Source: Notospermus geniculatus
Lineage: Eukaryota; Nemertea; Pilidiophora; Heteronemertea; Lineidae
Assembly (NCBI GenBank): GCA_002633025.1
Contig: NMRB01001903.1
Location: forward strand, 1-64,000
Direction of reading: 5' to 3'
Length of the DNA stretch: 64,000 bases
The notes under the pieces are model-generated. The model had not been told where the DNA came from and searched no databases. It worked only from the letters and a program-made list of their open reading frames with translations. Position 1 is the stretch's first letter, and each line of letters begins with the position of its first letter. Shown here piece after piece: positions 51,801-62,695 of this stretch. The position numbers and the translations under genes were made by a program.

Positions 51801-54778
51801 GTACTCTTTCCTTCCTTCCCTACTTCAAGAATGTTTTCCTGAAGAACTCTGTCAGCAATCTGGTGACTTGGGAACCTTTTGTCTATCTATGCTTGAAACT
51901 TTGTTTTGACAACTTCTGACATAAACATGTTTCCTTTCCATGAGTACCGATTGCTGCTAGAACTGGGATGTATGTACATGCATTACATTTCTGTGCACTT
52001 CATTTTAGTCCATTCAGTCCAATCCCAACAACTTTTGGGCTTCATTGTTGAATGCGACGTGTAACATTTTGGAAGATTTCTTTGAGAAGACAATTTCATT
52101 TTAAGTTCTCCATTCTTATAATTTTGCCCTTTCAGACGTCTCAAATCCACTGAACATGTAAAAATGACTCAATGCTATGGGCTACTCTCATTTGACCTTA
52201 AAAGGTTGAAAGGTCAACCTTGAAGGTCATGTGTGTCAGTGTGAACTGTTGCAGTCAAGATATCTGCTAGGCCACAAAACATACACAAATGTTTCTGCTC
52301 ATTTCAGCTTCATGAGAAATCCGAAAAGTGTTGCTATGCCTTCCTGGCGTCCATCTTTCCCAAACTGCCTTGGGCGGCAATCATCCAGCATTTTCTGTAC
52401 CGGGAGCCAGTGGAACTCACTATGAAACTACACGCCTTCCTTTTCCAAATTTTGGTCCAATTTACTGCAGATAAAGACATTATGAAGGTGGGTGAACCTG
52501 TTTCTGTGTGACATGGTCAGTTTCCTGTGCACTCTGTAGATGGCGATAGTCTATCCAGCTTACAGCATGAGACTTGACTGATGCACCCAAAAGGACATGA
52601 AAGAGTTGACCAGTGGTTAATTCTCTGATATCAATTTCAGATGCCAGCCATTCCAGTGTTCCTATCTAAACTGGCCATATTCCAGTGGCAGTTCCTTGAT
52701 GTAGAACCCCTGGAGACCGTCACAAGTTGGTTTATTGAGAACAGCGATCCTCGATGTGTCCTCGCAGAGAGAACCTCCGAAGCAGCTTTGGCCCTCAGAC
52801 TTGTGAAAGCTGCCTCTGAGTTCAGTGCCACCCACTACCTGGAGGGGTCCGTCGATGTCGCCCAGAAGCGTCGTCTGTTCGTGCGGACGGTCGTCCAGCT
52901 GATCTGCAAGTGTACACACTTGAGGAGTACAGATCCAGCGGCGTTTAAAACCATTGTCATGAATCTGTTGACGGAGGTGGAGACCATAGTTGTTGGAGGT
53001 GAGTTCAGTTATACAAATCTTTAAACATCTTCAAGCGAGAATTTGAATTCGATTCATCTCTTGATGTGTGAGTTGACTTAAAGTGCCAGTTCTGACTGGG
53101 AGTTTGAATGCAGTGGACTGGCAATATTGAGAAAGCACACCACCTCTTGGCCTGTATTTATGAAGGACTCTGCAGCCAAGATTCTCGTCAAACTCTCCTG
53201 GTTTCCTTTCCAGTTGTTGATATGCAGAAACAGCAGCACCAAGCCGTTTCCATGACTACCGAGGTCCTCTACATGTTGAATAACTGTAACCCAGATGAGA
53301 GCATCATGTCAGTCATCACATCCACCATCAAGGATTGGATATCCTCGTCCCCAAACAGTATCCTCCTCCTTCCGTTGATCAGCTCAGCATGTCGGACGCT
53401 GGCGTCTGTGGTCTATATGGTCCAGGTTATAGAAGGATGTATCTTGGCCCATTTTTCAACTCCAGGTAGGCCTAGGTTGCTTCTTGAGTTTTATTTTATT
53501 GCCAAATCAAATGTTATGGAACACGGCTGATGTGGCAGCCTAGGCCCGGGGTTCCCGACACTTCCAAATCACAAACTTGACTTTTTTAGGTCCTGCCTGT
53601 TTCCGAGAAGCCCGCTGGGGAAACTTACTGAACAGCCTGACAGTACCTGAGATGTCTAAGGACGATTTCATCAATGCTGCCATTGAGGAGGGCTGCTTTC
53701 TGACCCTGTATGCCACAGAGATTCAGGTGCTGCCATTCTGCAACAGCCTCCAGGAAGAAATAACCCATATTAATCTATTGGTGAAGTGGACTGCCTCAGC
53801 TAAACCAAGGTTAGTGTCGGTCAAGAAAGATTTGCTTGGTGTAGCACCTGTCAGCTCTGTGCTTACAGTGGTTGGCTTGGTGCAGCACCTGTCAGTTCTA
53901 TGCTTAGAGCAGTCAGCTTGGTGTAGGTCGGCTCTGTGCTTAGTTCCGAGTCCACAAGGATGTACTACTTCAGCAGGGTGTCACAAAGAAACCTGCTAAA
54001 TACATGTATCTCTCTGTGACCATCTTGGACAAAACACTTGTGTCTTCACCTCATGATCATCATTTCCCTAAGTATCCCCATCTCTTCCAGGCCAGATAAC
54101 GAGGCCCAGCTATTCCTCTGGTGGGCTAAGATCCTGGAGCTCCTCCTCAGACAAGTTGACTTCGGCACCGATCATAAAATTCTCCTCGGTTTGCTGAATA
54201 AGTTGATACCTTCACTGGTGCTATTAGGTGAAGACAAGGCCTCTGCCGGCCTTCTTGGTGCTATTGGTTTGGGCAAGAAGTCAGTGCTGTCTACAAGGTA
54301 GGTCGACTACATTGGATTCCTCTAAATCCTGCACTTGCCGAGGTGTGTTCAGGGCCACTATCTCTGCCAGGTTAGAGTTTGAGCTAATCTGTTTCTCCAA
54401 CCAACCAATTTCTGTTTCAGGTTCCGTCTTGTGGTCAGAAGTCTCCACACCTTCCTCGTCAGTCAAATGCCGACAGAGTCCTACTTCCGGGTGCAACCTC
54501 GTGCCCCTGGTGCTGTCAAGGATCCAGGTCGTGCTCCAAGCCCCAAAAAGGTCCAAGGGGTCATTCTTCCTACTCAGCAGGCTACTGAAGCCCTGAAGCA
54601 CCTCGAGTCTTTAAGGACCAACAAAATGTACCTAGACATAAAAGACCAGGTGCATTTTGCCTGCGAGTTCGTCACCAACCCATTGCATTCCTTCAGAGAT
54701 GCTGCACCATTCTTCAAACAGCTAGTCCACAAATTGTTTCCTAGTCTTTGCTATTTGGATGTCTTGAGACCAACTTAG
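36865..54778 (+). CDS. EPG5: Ectopic P-granules protein 5 homologue, complete
   Basis: 38 exons, about 2649 residues (human about 2579), every junction phase-consistent: 36865-36906, 37189-38214, 38325-38489, 38638-38798, 38932-39160, 39257-39459, 39756-39858, 39976-40084, 40215-40368, 40482-40625, 40787-40932, 41116-41267, 41460-41600, 43928-44092, 44199-44560, 44811-44951, 45100-45220, 45352-45552, 45724-45957, 46085-46251, 46374-46571, 46720-46988, 47085-47256, 47487-47577, 47954-48031, 48262-48404, 48649-48817, 48921-49115, 49386-49733, 49854-50052, 50239-50409, 50528-50703, 52308-52487, 52641-52998, 53214-53465, 53590-53809, 54091-54297, 54421-54778. It starts MAELVRPKKVKKRK, a basic head as in EPG5, followed by an acidic disordered exon with a 64-residue tandem duplication, then a long helical body (KSLPVYLW-like KELPLYLWVPTEADLI, NMNWGF, AFWLDEPRLHDPSLYLPALP). 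EPG5 is a RAB7 effector that helps tether autophagosomes to late endosomes and lysosomes. The start context is good and the stop is TAG. Confidence 0.95.
37234..37617 (+). repeat. 192-bp in-frame tandem duplication in EPG5 exon 2
   Basis: Two units of about 64 codons (HQEVGEGPLPGA...DLRDADVQ), differing at few bases (GAAGV/GATGV, GAIA/GVIA). The unit length is a multiple of three, so the frame is kept. It lies in the poorly conserved acidic N-terminal region. Confidence 0.93.
47252..47352 (+). repeat. 21-bp tandem repeat carrying the EPG5 donor site (5 copies)
   Basis: Units of TCAAGGTCAGTGTGGGTGCT plus C give donor GTs at 47257, 47278, 47299, 47320 and 47341, all AAG|GT. The period is 21 bp and the frame stays open (SRSVWVL repeated), so any donor keeps the downstream reading frame. 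Confidence 0.9.
47881..47968 (+). repeat. 44-bp tandem duplication carrying an EPG5 acceptor
   Basis: GCTTATCAAGTCTTAAATTA...CAAACCTTCCTGGTT is present twice (47881-47924, 47925-47968). Each copy contains TATATTTCCAG followed by the first 15 coding bases, so acceptors lie at 47909 and 47953. The second gives QTFLVPCTSKF and is phase-correct with the downstream exon. Confidence 0.92.
51202..51362. mobile_element. MITE-like inverted-repeat element, 161 bp
   Basis: AGGGGCCGGTTGCACAAAAG at the left and CTTTTTGTACAACCGGCCCCT at the right are inverted with one or two mismatches. The interior has AACAGTGATTTTTAAC-like and TTAACTTT repeats. It lies in the large EPG5 intron 50704-52307, which otherwise shows no exon. 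Confidence 0.75.
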
Positions 54779-55377
54779 ACTTCAGTCTTTAGAATGACCC
54801 ATACAATCCACTTCATTCCAAAATCCATACAATCCAAATCATTACTGGAAAAGGTATTCTAATGAACAGCATAAACTTGGATGAAAAGACCCCATGAATC
54901 TAACAACCATCCCTCATCATTACTATATTATTTGGAGGTCTTGATACCTACCAAAGGGGTTACAAATGTAGTTTTGGAGTTAAGCCGGAGTTCTTGCTTC
55001 AGTTGTGGCTGCTGTACTTAACTTGCCTGAATGACCATAGGGCTTGGGTCCATTTGTGTGAAGGAGAGGCTCCCTTCTTTTGAGAAAATCAGTGATATTC
55101 TGATTGGAAATATCGATTGCCGCTTTCTAACATATGTCTGTAGAAGAAATGCCATAACATGATGCTAGTCATTGATTATACTCTAACTATAGTTGCCGTG
55201 TTCATTGCTTGTCCTGCTGGAGGCTTTAATAGTGAAGTTTTGGTTGTTATCACCTGTCACAGATATGTTGAATACAGCTTCTTCCCTGGTTGGACCACAG
55301 TCTATTGGGGGTACCCCTACTTGTACAATAATACTGTATATGAAGTACGGGTTGCCCTACTCCAAGCCCTAATAGAT

Positions 55378-55474
55378 AATAAGCAAGAAGTCAATCTCCA
55401 GAATTCACGAATTTTCGACCCCAACCGGGGTCTTTTTCAAGTGGAACTTTACAATCTGAAACTCTAGAAAAGAC
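55378..55474 (-). ncRNA. Hammerhead-ribozyme-like repeat, copy B
   Basis: On the minus strand: stem I TTCCA (55446-55442), CTTGAAAAA in place of CUGANGA, stem II GACCCC-GGTT-GGGGTC (55432-55417), GAAA (55416-55413), a 4-bp stem III with loop CGTG, a C at 55401 where H17 should be, then TGGA closing stem I. All three helices of a hammerhead fold are present, but the conserved CUGANGA is altered, so cleavage is unlikely. It is 97-bp identical to 62599-62695. Confidence 0.45.
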
Positions 55475-55841
55475 TCTAATAGACCACATGAAATAGAAAC
55501 TGTGCTGAGTCTTCAGATACTGCTCTGGATGACTAAAAAGATTCTGGTCCACCAGTCTTGAGACAGTTAAAGGAGAATACTTGACAGGTACTAGGTACTA
55601 GTACTAATTCCGAAATGTTGATTTTGATGTTAATAATATGTTATTAATAAGGTTGTCAAATATTCCAATGATGTTTCTGTTACCAAGTATGAGACATGGT
55701 GTTCCATATTTATTTCTATCAAGTTCTGCTTATGGCATTTGTGATAAGTGAATCCTGTGATGGTGCCTCGAAACTTATTAATAAATCAATTTCTGAGATG
55801 ATTTTCATGGCATGTTCTTCAATATCATGGCTGGACTTCCA

Positions 55842-55900
55842 CTATGGACGCGGGTTCGAATCCCATTGCCCTTTTGCCAACTTCGTACCTAGGGCTTGGT
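55842..55900 (+). repeat. tRNA-derived SINE fragment (B-box)
   Basis: GGTTCGAATCCC at 55853-55864 is a perfect RNA polymerase III B-box. The flanks do not fold into a complete tRNA and the A-box is weak, so it is a SINE remnant rather than a tRNA gene. Confidence 0.4.
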
Positions 55901-56465
55901 TTGCTTCACTGTTATGTACTTGGCTGCGTGCGACAGTTGCAGTTGTTGCGCGCACTTTACCCAGGGGACGAAGTTTCCCCGTGTGCGCCGTCAGATGGTG
56001 CTGCCATCTTTGTGTGATAACTAAATCATGGCGAATCAATCTGCCTGGAGGTGGGGTTTGTCTCAACCGCAGATGGAAATGAAGCGACGATGGCACTGTT
56101 TGGTCATTGCAAATCAACCGGAGATCCACTGTGTTGTCGTAGCAATTTGGGTGACCAGGGGAGGCCGGCTGTATAGGCCTACAGGCACGATATGGCGGGG
56201 AACGACTGCCTAGAACAACGGGAGGTCCGCAGTTTGACGTAGACTACCCAAACTTGATGTATAGGTACCTAATGATGGGTTTCGTGCCTGCCGGCGATGA
56301 CTTCCAAAATTGAGTTCCTAGTGCACTTTCAGCAGATATCTTAATACCTTAATACCACGTAGGCCCACCCTTGGAGGAATTATACTGACTAATTCCTCCA
56401 AGGCCCACCCAACGAAGACCTCACGAAAATGGGCGGGAACGAAACCACTCCTGCGGCCGTTCCAC

Positions 56466-56956
56466 TGACGTCATTTCTCTACACTCCACCATTATTCATC
56501 ATCCTACGATCGAGTTGTTGATGTTGATTTGTTATTTGCGACTGATTCCTGTTTCGTTTGGAAACAAATTAAGCCTTGTTAATGCGAAAAGCGGCATTGC
56601 TGTGGCTTCAATTAGGAAATTCATGACAGAAGTCGGTGAAGCTTGGGACGTGGTGGAGACGGTGCGCATGCGCGGGTTCTAGCAGACGAGAGCGAGCAAG
56701 AGAAGAAGAAACCTCATCGCTGCGGAGAAAGCCTGGATTACCGCTTTGTAGCTCTCCTCATCTGATTAGTGAACAATGATTGGCTGATAACAGGCAGGTT
56801 TCATCAAGTGAGACCCTACAAGTGACGTCAGCTCGAGAGCGAGCCGAATACGCTGAAGGGATTTTATGTCTTCTCTCTGACATTTTCTGGCCGCTCTCAG
56901 ATGAGTTTGCTGTCTTCTCTCCAATGGCTTCCTTCTTTCGTAAGCGATGGTGGTCT
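56466..56956 (+). promoter_or_regulatory. Promoter-like island with possible first exon
   Basis: A palindromic CRE TGACGTCA (56466-56473), a perfect NRF1 site TGCGCATGCGC (56663-56673) and a second GTGACGTCAGC near 56823 cluster in more GC-rich sequence. At 56925-56940, ATGGCTTCCTTCTTTC is followed by GTAAGC, a plausible short first coding exon (MASFF...). No second exon is seen before the window ends, so the gene, if real, has a long first intron. Confidence 0.3.
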
Positions 56957-58170
56957 GATTTTTGAGGACACGGTCTTCTCTTCGATTTAGGCAGGAGCTA
57001 GGCCGGGGTAAACTTTCTCGAAAGCGCAGGTTTTCTTTTATTTATTTATTTATTATAAATTCGCGGGTTAATTCTTCATTAAAACATACATATATAGGTA
57101 AAACATGCCTAAAAACATTTTAAATTTAGATATCACAGAATTGATAAAACATACGTTCTCCGCAAACCCTGGTTTCCTCCTGCTATTTACATGCACACTC
57201 ATAAATTCGCCTAATACTCTCTATCGACCCAACACCGCCGCATTTGGCGCTCAGCTTTCAAATCAGTTTTTAAACAGCATAACGTAATTTGAAGAGGATC
57301 TCATGTCAAAATAACCCCCAGAACGACCAGGTATTTGAGATCGTTAGGAAACGCCTGATTGTGTCAGGAAGATTTCCTCTCCAATCAAAGGTTAAACGAG
57401 GATAATTGGAAAATTAGCGGCGGAGATCGCCCGCCGAGGGTCAACCGTAGCGAAAGAAGACAAGGCCCTCATTGTTACGGCGTAGAGACACCCCCTGTTG
57501 TGCACGTGCGGCGATACCGTGTCATTAGCTTTGTGTTCCTCCGCGTGGGGCAGGTCCGTCCAGAACCCACCCTACTAATCAACCACAACTTCTTTTGCTC
57601 AGAGCACTCTGGAAATTGGCTCTTCTTGTTTAATTCGTGTTTTACCAAACGACAGCTACCGCTGCTTACGGGATGGGCTCCCGAATTTGGCAACACGGTG
57701 AGTGTGCGCGTGCGCTTCAATTCGACTATTCCCGCGAACGCGTACATGTACGTTTTTCGCGTGGCTAATAAACTGTTGTTTAATGCCTAATTGGAAGACA
57801 ATTGGTAACTGTAACTATCCATAGGTATGGGGGCCCGGGGAGACAGTTTCAGCCGGCATGGAAACAACTCGCCGCCATCAACATGCAGCGCCATTGTCAA
57901 GCATTTTCCGTTTGACATTCTGCTGTAACAAATGCTACAAGTTTGTTTTTATGAGCTAGGCCGTGTGATCAGCGGTGTCCTAACCCTCTTCTGTGTCCAT
58001 CCCATGTTGCGGTATACCAGTGCCCGTGACGATGATGAGTACACCACGGTAGGTGGCAAGGGCCCCGCGCCAGGGGGCGTTACATTTCACCCAGATCGAA
58101 CCCATGTTGCCATCTACCCGGCTCAATATTCCTCAATAAACTTGCAGTTCATCTTGTCCAGTGTTGATTC

Positions 58171-58295
58171 AGTTTAGAATCCCCGATCAGTGCCCAAAAA
58201 AGGTCATCGATTGACGGAATAACCTCTACATTGTACAACAGGATTTCCATTGTGTGCCATGGAGTAACGTCACTTCCGATCAGGGATTCTAAACT
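58171..58295. mobile_element. Inverted-repeat element, 125 bp
   Basis: AGTTTAGAATCCCCGATCAGTG at the left and the near-complement CACTTCCGATCAGGGATTCTAAACT at the right. The interior TCATCGATTGACGGAATAA also occurs at 36103-36122, beside the second gap. Confidence 0.7.
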
Positions 58296-60829
58296 TTAGC
58301 CCAAAAGGTTGACATCGCCCAATAAACATGTCTAGAGCCAAATCGGGAGTTGTCTTTTTCTCCATTCTCTCTCTTTCCTTCTTCGTCACCACTGACACCT
58401 CGTCTACCATTGTCGACGAACACAGCGCGTGTTTAATCTATCTGGCAATGAAATGACACCCTTTCCATGGGACACACAAAAAACACGGGGGAAATCTTTG
58501 AGTGCTGCTTCTCAAATTTCCGTCCTTCTGACCACAACCTTCGTCAAGCTATCGCAATATGATCAAGAAAAAACCAAGCAGCGCCCCACAGACGGAACGA
58601 TAACATCTCCGTGTTGCTCCTGTTTCATACCAGCTCAAAGCCGGACCTGCCCAAGTAATAGGAGCAGTCAGCCGCGCATATTGCTAACAGATGGCAGCAC
58701 AGTCTTAGCGGACCAAATGTACAGGAAATCTATTATGATCGCTGCTCGATCGATAATGGCTGGGTCCGCTAGATGCATTGAATTGGGCCCTAGTGACACC
58801 TAGTGGTCAACTCGTTGACAGCTCCTATTAGTCGACCAATAAGTCTTCTCATTATGTACTAATTACGGCTGAAGGATGTTTAACCGGTGTTTGCGCGCGC
58901 ACGGGACCACGGACCGCGTGACCAGCGGGGAGTAGGACAGGTGGATGTCTCACATTTTCTCGTTGTTTGAAAACAAACGAGATTTTGATTGCAGGCGAAA
59001 TGAATCTTGGGTTTAGCGGTTCATTATGCGGGGATTAAGAACTTCGATTCAAATGTTTTCATTATGTTTCAAATGAATGTTAGGTTTTGAACTCATTGGC
59101 GAATGCTTCACCTTTAATTTAAGCGATTACATCTCTAATATCAAGAATTCAACCACCTGCTTTTTGGGTTTAGCGCAGGAGAACTGCTCACGAACAATTT
59201 GAAGAAAACTGTTGAAAGTCGTCATCCTAAAGCCGGACATTTGTGCCCAAGGTAAATCGTCTCCTTCAAGGAAGATGTTGTCACACACCATAAGTAACGA
59301 AGATGAGTTAAACCATTTGCTAATTGCCTGTAAGTGGATGGAAACGGGCTAATTGGAGCTCGGTCTTCCCCATCCTGTCGGACAAGATGTGAGTTGTCAG
59401 CAAACAGGATGTTAGCCTCGGGGAGGGAACCGAAACCAGTTCGGTTCTGATCAGGGGTAAGGCGGCTGGTCATTATGGGATGTGCCGGCGAGGAGCAGTA
59501 TCCTGAGAATATCAGAGATTCTCATGTCGCTCGCTCTCTTCGTCGTGTGCACCAGTCAGAAACAATATCATGGTGTGCGGTGACGGAGGGAGCAACCATT
59601 TTAAAACCCCCCTGCTTAGGCCTACCTAGGATGAGGAGTACGTCAGGCTAGATTACTAATCCCTTGTCCTCGTGCCGCTCTAGGACAGGCGACTAGTAAA
59701 CGTGCAGCACAGGCCAGCCGCGCCAACATTGATGACGTCAGTAACACCTCGAAACTCCCTGGAAATGTTAGTCAAAAGTCATTTATCCAAAATGCTAGGC
59801 TTTCACCGCATTTTGGTCACGGAGTATTGAAGTGATGTTTCCACCCGCTAATTATTAGCAATTAAACATACATCAACTCGATATCCTTTGAGTATTTTCA
59901 AAGTTTCCAATCCGCGTGCAAAACCAGATAAAACTACGAAAAGATTCTGTTATTTCGTGAGATAGTTTCATTATCCATATCTGTTTCAACAATAGGCATG
60001 TAAAAAGGTACATATCTCGGCCGAGATCACGGCTCGTGCGGAACTGGTCCTGTCTTCACACAACATGCACCAATCGTCTGCTCAGCTCAAAATGATAACA
60101 ATCTCCTCTGAGGCGAATCTGATTCTGCTTTGTCACTTTTCGGCGTTCCTTCCCCATAAAACCCCGTCGGACTTGCTGGAAATGCCGATAGCAAAAGAGA
60201 TAATGTCTTAAGTTACTGTAACGTATGTTACACGCTATTTTGAGACAAAAGTCACAAGGAGGAATGAATGCACTATTTTCGTCAGGTGTCGTGGTTGTGC
60301 AACGCCCAAGGGCTATCTGTACCCTTCCGCGACCCTCGTCTTCGGTATCATCGGGACGCATGCAATACAAAATTTTAATAAGTAAATTGGTGGAGAGGGA
60401 TGAAATGAGAGGAATTCGTCATATAAGGAATGAGGGAAGGCTGGCAAACCACCGGATCTCGGCGGATAGAGCTTTTGGTGCCAGGGATCTGACCGCAACA
60501 TGGCCATGAATCATCAACTTGTTCGGCAGTGGAACAGACCTCAAGGTAGAACACGCTGCAGGCCTACCCCTCAAATAGGCCTAACATACACGACAAGATT
60601 AGGCCTATTACATCTTCTGAATGAACAATTCAGAATTCGCCTGATCAGTTATCGACAATGCACTGTCTGAATCAGTGAACCTCAATCTGCCTGTGCTTTT
60701 GAACAGTAGGCAAATAACTCTTCACAGGAGCTTTTTTCATGGTTATTTGTTAGAGGTGTGAGGAAGTGTCTCAGCATTGCGGATTATCTCCAGTCGGTCG
60801 ACTGGTAGGTTTGGCCAAAATCCAGCCCA

Positions 60830-60999
60830 GGCGCGGGTCCAGGGGGGCGCACACGCCGCACGCCCCCCTTTCGGCCAACAAATCTGTAAAATCGAACGTG
60901 AAATTCTGAAATTTGGAGCAAATCTTTGAAATTCACCGCAGATTTCAATGTTTCTAACACAGTGCGGCCCCTCTTTTCCGAAATCCTGGACCCATCCCT
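60830..60999. mobile_element. hAT-like MITE, 170 bp, second copy of the 21886 family
   Basis: Flanks CCAGCCCA (60822-60829) and GCAGCCCA (61000-61007) match at seven of eight bases, consistent with an 8-bp duplication. The ends GGCGCGGGTCCA and TGGACCCATCCCT are inverted. It shares CGGCCAACAAATCTGTAAAA and the CCCCTCTTTTCC block with 21886-22030. Confidence 0.78.
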
Positions 61000-62598
61000 G
61001 CAGCCCACCCTGACTGCGTACCGTCTGCGCCTGACCGTATTAACTTCAGTTTTACTGATTTCAACCAAGGGATCACAGCCTAGACCTCTTATTTAGCACA
61101 TCAACTTTCTTGGTCATGTAACTAGCTAGCCAGGGCTAACATGATGGTTCTATATTAGTCACACGTTTCTCTTCAAAGCCTCCATCAACAATCAGAAGAC
61201 TGTAATCTGCTGGCAAGGAATCCTGTCGTCTGCTATCACTATTATTATGACATCGTTTATTGATATCAGAATAAGAAAAATACGACTCTCATCCACTTGT
61301 AAATGTCTCATTGCTATTGTTGTGATTATTATGCGATATTTCGATTGACAAACAAACTGTCTTTTTGTTTTGAGGGACGAGTGACATTTTATTCTGAACT
61401 GTTCTCTTTTATAGAAAAACGCTGCGCTGTTTGTTCGGTTTGAAGATGATGAAGAGAGTTTTGTTCAGTTTGAAGTCTTGTTAAGTCAGTTTTATCTTGG
61501 CTTCCTTACCGGGGGTTGTGCATTCCACTTCTGACGGACAAGCCGTAGAAGTTTTCCGTCTTCATTCGATTATTTGTCTATTTCATCCCGCTGAGGAGCA
61601 ACAATGTCCTCTCTCGCTCAGTGAGCTTTTGATAATTCCTAAATTGCCTCAAGTAGAAGCTGTTATTTCGTTGTCGTGCGGTACTTAACCGCCACGCGAC
61701 GGGCGGAGGGTTGCTAGCAAGTGTAAAGTGCCTCAAGAAGGCAACCAGCCACACGCTTGCTTGCACCAAACGGGTCTCGGAAACCCGGGGTGTTCGACCC
61801 CTTGAAAAACCTTGTTTGATTCCCCTCCGAGATCTCGCTGTGAGTTGAACTGGTGTAATAAGACACCACGCCTTGTATTGTCCTAGCTGCCTTTTTCGGT
61901 GAAGTATTTTCAAATTTTGATTACACCCCAAGGGATGAGAACGTACAAATTATTTCTTTGATATCATTAACTTAAAAACCCCGAAGGTGCAATGGTGCCA
62001 ATTTAACAAATACACCCATTCAACAAGGGGTAAATTTGACACCCTGAAGCCAATTTTAAAGGAGATTTTGTTGTTAACTTGAAGAGTCATTGACATAACC
62101 CTCAGCAATAGCGTCAGGATAATGAACTTTCAGTTGTTGATACGGTGAAATTTTGCCAACATTTGCGTGTTTCTTTCGCCTTGGGCGGGCCACCCGCGCC
62201 TGACGAAGCCTGCAGGTTCTTTTCGATGATTTTAGAGGCGGTACTTGTCCTTTTTTACTTCCAAATTAGTTCCATATCGGCCGAAGATCGATTGGGGGCC
62301 GCCCGATTCTTGAGTCCGAGTTGTAACCTCCCTACCATTCCCAATCTATAGTAAGAATTGTTCTAATGGCGTCTTTATTTTGATAATCAGTAGCACACAG
62401 CCCGGTTTCCATTTCTACCAGCAACGGTCGGACAAACACTAGATAACACGACTACTGAGTAACCACATTTCGTCAGATAAACACTAATAATTGAATTTTG
62501 CAGTACAAATGCACTACGCTATGCTGTAGAAATCTGAAGTAAAAGCATTTGCTAACTTTTATTCATATCACCATAAACACCATTTTGTCTGAAGTGAG

Positions 62599-62695
62599 AA
62601 TAAGCAAGAAGTCAATCTCCAGAATTCACGAATTTTCGACCCCAACCGGGGTCTTTTTCAAGTGGAACTTTACAATCTGAAACTCTAGAAAAGAC
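62599..62695 (-). ncRNA. Hammerhead-ribozyme-like repeat, copy C
   Basis: Identical over 97 bp to 55378-55474, with the same three stems and the same altered core on the minus strand. Sequence identity ends sharply at both borders, so this is a mobile fragment rather than a segmental duplication. Confidence 0.45.

Noticed and set aside
55842-56129. Minus-strand frame ending WDSNPRP
   Set aside because: The SNPRP string is the usual translation of a tRNA-type B-box (GGTTCGAATCCC complement), a SINE artefact rather than a protein.
57359-57790. 143-codon plus-strand open frame
   Set aside because: Arbitrary composition, no motif, no flanking exon signals, and a competing 90-codon frame on the other strand.
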